8,384 nt of DNA from Deltaproteobacteria bacterium UBA5205 (GTDB taxonomy: Bacteria > Desulfobacterota > Syntrophorhabdia > Syntrophorhabdales > Syntrophorhabdaceae): positions 1-8,384 of the forward strand of contig DHVP01000016.1 of NCBI GenBank assembly GCA_002412715.1. The letters run 5' to 3'. Position numbers and translations under genes: made by a program. Under the pieces are notes generated by a model. The model was not told the DNA's origin. It searched no databases and saw only the letters and a program-made list of their open reading frames with translations. Below are positions 5,295 to 8,384 of this stretch, one piece after another (within the stretch, counting starts at the first letter, position 1; each line of letters opens with the position of its first letter).

Positions 5295-7481
5295 TCAGTC
5301 TTTAAAGAGTCTCAGTCTAAGCGAGTTGCTCACAACCGATATGGAACTCACCACCATCGCCGCGGCCCCGAAGACCGGCTCCAGCCTGATGCCGAAAAAA
5401 GGATAGAGCGCGCCGAAGGCGATGGGAATTCCGAGTATATTGTAAATAAAGGCCCAGAAGAGGTTTTGCCTGATGATCCTCAGTGTTTTCCTGGAGAGCT
5501 TGATGAGGCTGACCAGGCGTGACAGGTGGCCTTTCATGAGTACTACGTCCGCCGATTCAATGGCGATGTCCGTGCCTTTGCCCATGGCGACTCCTATGTC
5601 GGCGGCGGCAAGGGACGGGGCGTCGTTGATGCCGTCCCCGACCATGATGGTTACCCCGTTTTTCCTGAAATCTTCGACGATGGCCGCCTTCCTGTCGGGA
5701 AGGACGCGGTAGAAATAGCGATCGATGCCGATCCGACTGCTTATCGTCTTTGCCCCGTTCTGGCTGTCGCCTGTGATCATTACGGGTTCGATACCCATCT
5801 CCCGGAGCTCCCTGATCACACCTGCCGATTCTTCCCTCACCCTGTCGCTGAAGGTAAGAATTGCCATGAGCCCCGAATCGCTCCACACAAGGACGGGTGA
5901 AGCGGCGGACTGTTCCTTTTCCTCGTAAATACGCGCTGTTGCATCATCGAGTTTGCGGCCTTCCTCTTCATGGAAGGTCCTGTTTCCCATCCGGTAGGAG
6001 ACTCGGTCAACCGAGCCTTTGATCCCCCTGCCTACAACGGCCTCGAAGTCCCCGACCTCGGCCGGAGAGATGGCCGATTCCTGCGCTTTTTTCCTCAGTG
6101 CTTCCGAGAAGGGGTGTTCCGACTGTTTCTCGAGATTGTAGGCGATACGGAGGATCTCTTTTTCGTCGCGGCCGTCGAGGGGGATGATATCGGCAAGGAC
6201 AACGACGCCTTCCGTGAGGGTTCCGGTCTTGTCAAAGAGGACGTTTTTTGTCTTGTTCGTCAGTTCCAGGGCTTCGGCGCTCTTTATGAGAATACCCTTT
6301 TTCGCCCCGACGCCCGTGGCGACCATGATGGCCGTCGGAGTGGCAAGACCCAGAGCACAGGGGCAGGCGATAATGAGGACGCTCACGAAGGAGAGAATAG
6401 CATTGGTGACCTTCGGTTCGGGACCGAAGAAGAACCACACGAGAAAGGCGCAAATGCCGATGAGGATCACAATGGGGACGAAGACACCGGCAACCTTGTC
6501 GGCAAGGCGCTGTACCGGGGCCTTTGTGAACTGTGCCTCCTCGACGAGACGAATGACTTTGGCGAGGACCGTGTCGGAACCTATCCTTGTCGTCGTGATC
6601 GTGATGGAACCCCGGCCGTTGATCGTTCCGCCTATGACTTCATCGCCGGAATTCTTGTGTACGGGCATGCTTTCGCCGGTGATCATCGATTCGTCGACAT
6701 AGCTGCTGCCTTCTGCAACAACACCGTCGATGGGGACCCTTTCTCCGGGCCGTACGAGGACCGTATTACCGACCTCGAGGGAATCGGTGGGCACCCTGGT
6801 TTCAACCCCATCCTTCAGGAGCACGCATTCCTTGGGCGCCAGTTCGTAGAGCAGCTTTATGGCCGTATAGGTCCGTGTCTTGGCCTTGGATTCAAAGTAC
6901 CTTCCCAGGAGGATAAGGGAGATGATCATCGCGCTGGAATCGAAATAGGTCATCGTCGATACCCCGGCGGCACTTATGACGTGAGGAAAGAAGGTGACGA
7001 AGGCGCTGTAAAAGAAAGCCGCCGAGGTTCCCACGGAGATCAGGGTATTCATGTCGGCGGTGAAGTGTTTCAGGTTGGACAGCGCCGACCGGTGGAACCG
7101 AAGCCCGAAATAGAACTGGACGGGCAGGGTCAAAAGAAGAAGGACGAAGTTGTTGTACGGCAGGACCATCCACATTGAGAAGACCATGATGATCACGCTC
7201 AGGGCCACGGCCCAGGTGAAGTCCTTCCTCAGTTCGGCCTCTTCTTTGCGTGCCCTTACGGTAACGTCCGCCTCGATGTCGACGTCGTATCCGATATCAC
7301 GGATGAGGGATATGACCTGTTTGAGCTCGATATCCGTCTTGGGGAGGATGACCGCCTTCTTGAGAGGAAAATTCACCCGAGCCTCCCGGATGTCCTCCAT
7401 TTTGTTCAGCTCCCTTTCTATCCGCGCCGCACATGCCGCGCAATTCATGCCCGTTATGGGAAGTTCGATCTTTTCCGGCAT
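5295..7481 (-). CDS. copA: Cu+-translocating P1B-type ATPase (copper exporter CopA)
   Basis: This 728-residue inner-membrane ATPase exports Cu+ (possibly also Ag+) from the cytoplasm. It has one N-terminal heavy-metal-associated domain with GMNCAAC (Cys14 and Cys17), shorter than E. coli CopA, which has two. Two groups of membrane helices precede the actuator domain with its ITGES loop. The intramembrane metal site Cys373-Pro-Cys375 lies in IIACPCALG, the phosphorylated Asp417 in DKTGTLTEG, the SEHPFSEAL motif of the nucleotide-binding domain follows, then MITGDSQNGAKT and VGDGINDAP (first Asp616). Helices 7 and 8 carry YN (FIYNILG) and MVVSS...NSLRL, the residues that define the Cu+-specific P1B-1 subgroup. 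All catalytic residues are present. The ATG at 7481 has AAGGAGG just upstream. It is transcribed divergently from the DedA gene and followed by trmO. No CueR, CsoR or CopZ gene is in the window, so control cannot be assigned. Confidence 0.96.
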   Translation of the reverse strand: MPEKIELPITGMNCAACAARIERELNKMEDIREARVNFPLKKAVILPKTDIELKQVISLIRDIGYDVDIEADVTVRARKEEAELRKDFTWAVALSVIIMVFSMWMVLPYNNFVLLLLTLPVQFYFGLRFHRSALSNLKHFTADMNTLISVGTSAAFFYSAFVTFFPHVISAAGVSTMTYFDSSAMIISLILLGRYFESKAKTRTYTAIKLLYELAPKECVLLKDGVETRVPTDSLEVGNTVLVRPGERVPIDGVVAEGSSYVDESMITGESMPVHKNSGDEVIGGTINGRGSITITTTRIGSDTVLAKVIRLVEEAQFTKAPVQRLADKVAGVFVPIVILIGICAFLVWFFFGPEPKVTNAILSFVSVLIIACPCALGLATPTAIMVATGVGAKKGILIKSAEALELTNKTKNVLFDKTGTLTEGVVVLADIIPLDGRDEKEILRIAYNLEKQSEHPFSEALRKKAQESAISPAEVGDFEAVVGRGIKGSVDRVSYRMGNRTFHEEEGRKLDDATARIYEEKEQSAASPVLVWSDSGLMAILTFSDRVREESAGVIRELREMGIEPVMITGDSQNGAKTISSRIGIDRYFYRVLPDRKAAIVEDFRKNGVTIMVGDGINDAPSLAAADIGVAMGKGTDIAIESADVVLMKGHLSRLVSLIKLSRKTLRIIRQNLFWAFIYNILGIPIAFGALYPFFGIRLEPVFGAAAMVVSSISVVSNSLRLRLFKD

Positions 7482-7522
7482 CCATCCTCCTTACGCCGCT
7501 TACAGGCCAAAAATCTGTTAGT

Positions 7523-7552
7523 AGTATAAGCCAGGACACGGGGATATCACAA
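7523..7552 (-). promoter_or_regulatory. Putative copA promoter
   Basis: On the minus strand, TTGTGA (complement of 7547-7552) and TATACT (complement of 7523-7528, five of six matches to the -10 consensus) are separated by 18 bp. A start near 7516 leaves a leader of about 35 bases before the copA ATG. The -35 lies in a short inverted repeat, CACAA (7548-7552) facing TTGTG (7562-7566), which could be a regulator site. No CueR-type dyad was seen between the two boxes. Confidence 0.45.
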
Positions 7553-7582
7553 GCTCACGGGTTGTGCCCTGTCTGTGACCTG

Positions 7583-7612
7583 TTGACTCCTGACAGTCAA
7601 AGGGTGTAGTAT
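7583..7612 (+). promoter_or_regulatory. Putative promoter of the DedA gene with overlapping inverted repeat
   Basis: TTGACT (7583-7588, five of six matches to the -35 consensus) and TAGTAT (7607-7612, four of six to the -10 consensus) are 18 bp apart, about 45 bp before the chosen ATG. The -35 is also the left arm of a perfect 6-bp inverted repeat, TTGACT then CCTGAC then AGTCAA (7583-7600), which could be an operator covering the -35 and spacer. Found by eye. Confidence 0.45.
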
Positions 7613-7663
7613 ACAGGGAATTTTTCAGTGGAATGCGTCGTCATTGAGGGGGTGCTCGGCATA

Positions 7664-8344
7664 ATGGAACTCATCAAGACCTTTATGGACCTCATGGTCC
7701 TTGTTTTCGATTTCGTCATTCATATCGACGTCCACCTGAGCGAGATCATCAGGAATTACGGTCTCTGGACCTACCTGATCCTCTTCCTTATTATCTTCTG
7801 CGAGACAGGCCTGGTGGTCACACCGATACTCCCCGGCGATTCCCTTCTCTTCGCCGCCGGAACCTTCGCCGCCCGGGGCGACTTCAACGTCCTGTGGCTC
7901 TTTCTGCTTCTTTCCGTTGCGGCCATCCTGGGAGATACCGTGAACTATTGGATCGGCAGTTACATCGGCCCCAAAGTCTTTCATGGCGAAAAGGTCCGTT
8001 TTCTCAACAGGGAGTACCTTGACAGGACGCACCAGTTCTATGAGCGCTACGGTGGCAAGACCATCATCATCGCCCGCTTTGTCCCCATCATCAGGACCTT
8101 TGCCCCCTTTGTCGCCGGGATCGGCAGCATGACCTACGGAAAATTCCTCAGTTACAACGTGATAGGCGGCGTTGTGTGGATAGGCGCCTTTGCCTACGCG
8201 GGTTATTTCTTCGGCAACATCCCCATGGTAAAGCGAAATTTCACCCTGGTTATCTTCGCCATCATCATCCTCTCAGTCATGCCGGGAGTCATCGAGTTCA
8301 TCAAGCACAAGATGAGAAAGGCGGCGAAAGTCGAAACTGAGTAA
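7664..8344 (+). CDS. DedA-family inner-membrane protein (SNARE-associated/VTT domain)
   Basis: A 226-residue polytopic membrane protein of the DedA superfamily, whose members are implicated in proton-motive-force maintenance, envelope integrity, drug and alkaline tolerance, and lipid-carrier or phospholipid translocation. Hydrophobic segments lie near 10-21, 34-56, 59-70, 76-99, 132-152, 160-186 and 192-208. Signature pieces are FCETGLVVTPILPGDSLLF (45-63) and ARFVPIIRTFAPFVAG (137-152). Glu47, Asp59, Arg138 and Arg144 correspond, all with a constant offset of eight, to the essential Glu39, Asp51, Arg130 and Arg136 of E. coli YqjA (numbers from memory), which supports a working protein of the YqjA/YghB kind. 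The ATG at 7664 is chosen for GAGGGG 11-12 bases upstream and because the hydrophobic N-terminus then begins promptly; an in-frame GTG at 7628 would add 12 residues. The exact substrate is unknown. A short gap and the window's edge follow. Confidence 0.92.
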   Translation: MELIKTFMDLMVLVFDFVIHIDVHLSEIIRNYGLWTYLILFLIIFCETGLVVTPILPGDSLLFAAGTFAARGDFNVLWLFLLLSVAAILGDTVNYWIGSYIGPKVFHGEKVRFLNREYLDRTHQFYERYGGKTIIIARFVPIIRTFAPFVAGIGSMTYGKFLSYNVIGGVVWIGAFAYAGYFFGNIPMVKRNFTLVIFAIIILSVMPGVIEFIKHKMRKAAKVETE

Positions 8345-8349
8345 AAGAC

Positions 8350-8373
8350 TGTCTCACGTTCCCGTAACAAACG
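8350..8373. repeat. Right copy of the dispersed inverted repeat
   Basis: tgtctcacgt followed by tcccgtaacaaacg is the reverse complement of the left-edge sequence 67-93, missing only three bases. It begins 5 bp after the DedA stop codon. The pair therefore brackets all six genes in opposite orientation. It could be a genomic repeat family or a repeat at which an assembly ended. Confidence 0.6.
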
Positions 8374-8384
8374 CATACGCGTCA

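Noticed and set aside
5970..7178. A 402-residue open frame on the plus strand
   Set aside because: It is antisense to copA and rich in Asp, Gly and Arg with no recognisable domain, as expected from the complement of a GC-rich gene.
1..8384. CRISPR arrays, tRNA or rRNA genes, insertion sequences and phage genes
   Set aside because: No regularly spaced repeats, tRNA-like folds, rRNA sequence or transposase/integrase motifs were seen; the only repeats are the edge pair.

Overview
The window looks like chromosomal DNA of a GC-rich anaerobic Gram-negative bacterium. A deltaproteobacterial (Desulfobacterota/Syntrophia-like) source is my best guess, from codon use, a probable selenoprotein and the mix of genes; this is inference, because no rRNA or other marker gene is present. 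It carries six protein genes and no RNA genes, phage genes or transposases.

Layout. Left edge (1-162): non-coding, with a repeat (cgtttgttac twice, then acgtgagaca) whose inverted near-copy lies at the extreme right edge (8350-8373). 163-954 (-): short-chain dehydrogenase/reductase. A 249-bp divergent intergenic region separates it from 1204-1974 (+), the most interesting locus: a lipoprotein-type MsrA in which an in-frame TGA (1396-1398) replaces the catalytic cysteine of the GCFWG motif. The frame stays open through the rest of the MsrA domain, and a strong hairpin starts right after the TGA. I read it as a selenocysteine-containing methionine sulfoxide reductase with a bacterial SECIS element; automated callers would split it into two ORFs or call it a pseudogene. 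2085-4601 (+): alpha-glucan (glycogen) phosphorylase with a perfect Shine-Dalgarno sequence. 4706-5188 (-): short TrmO-type tRNA methyltransferase, downstream of 5295-7481 (-): a Cu+-exporting P1B-ATPase (CopA) with one N-terminal metal-binding domain. 7664-8344 (+): DedA-family membrane protein, divergent from copA.

How the genes relate. There is no single pathway. MsrA (repair of oxidised methionine in exported proteins), CopA (Cu+ efflux) and DedA (envelope/proton-motive-force homeostasis) share a loose theme of envelope, redox and metal stress, while GlgP (storage glucan breakdown), TrmO (tRNA position 37 modification) and the SDR look like ordinary housekeeping genes. Transcription units inferred from strand and spacing: SDR alone; msrA, possibly with glgP (110-bp gap); copA, possibly with trmO (106-bp gap); DedA alone. 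No convincing intrinsic terminator was found.
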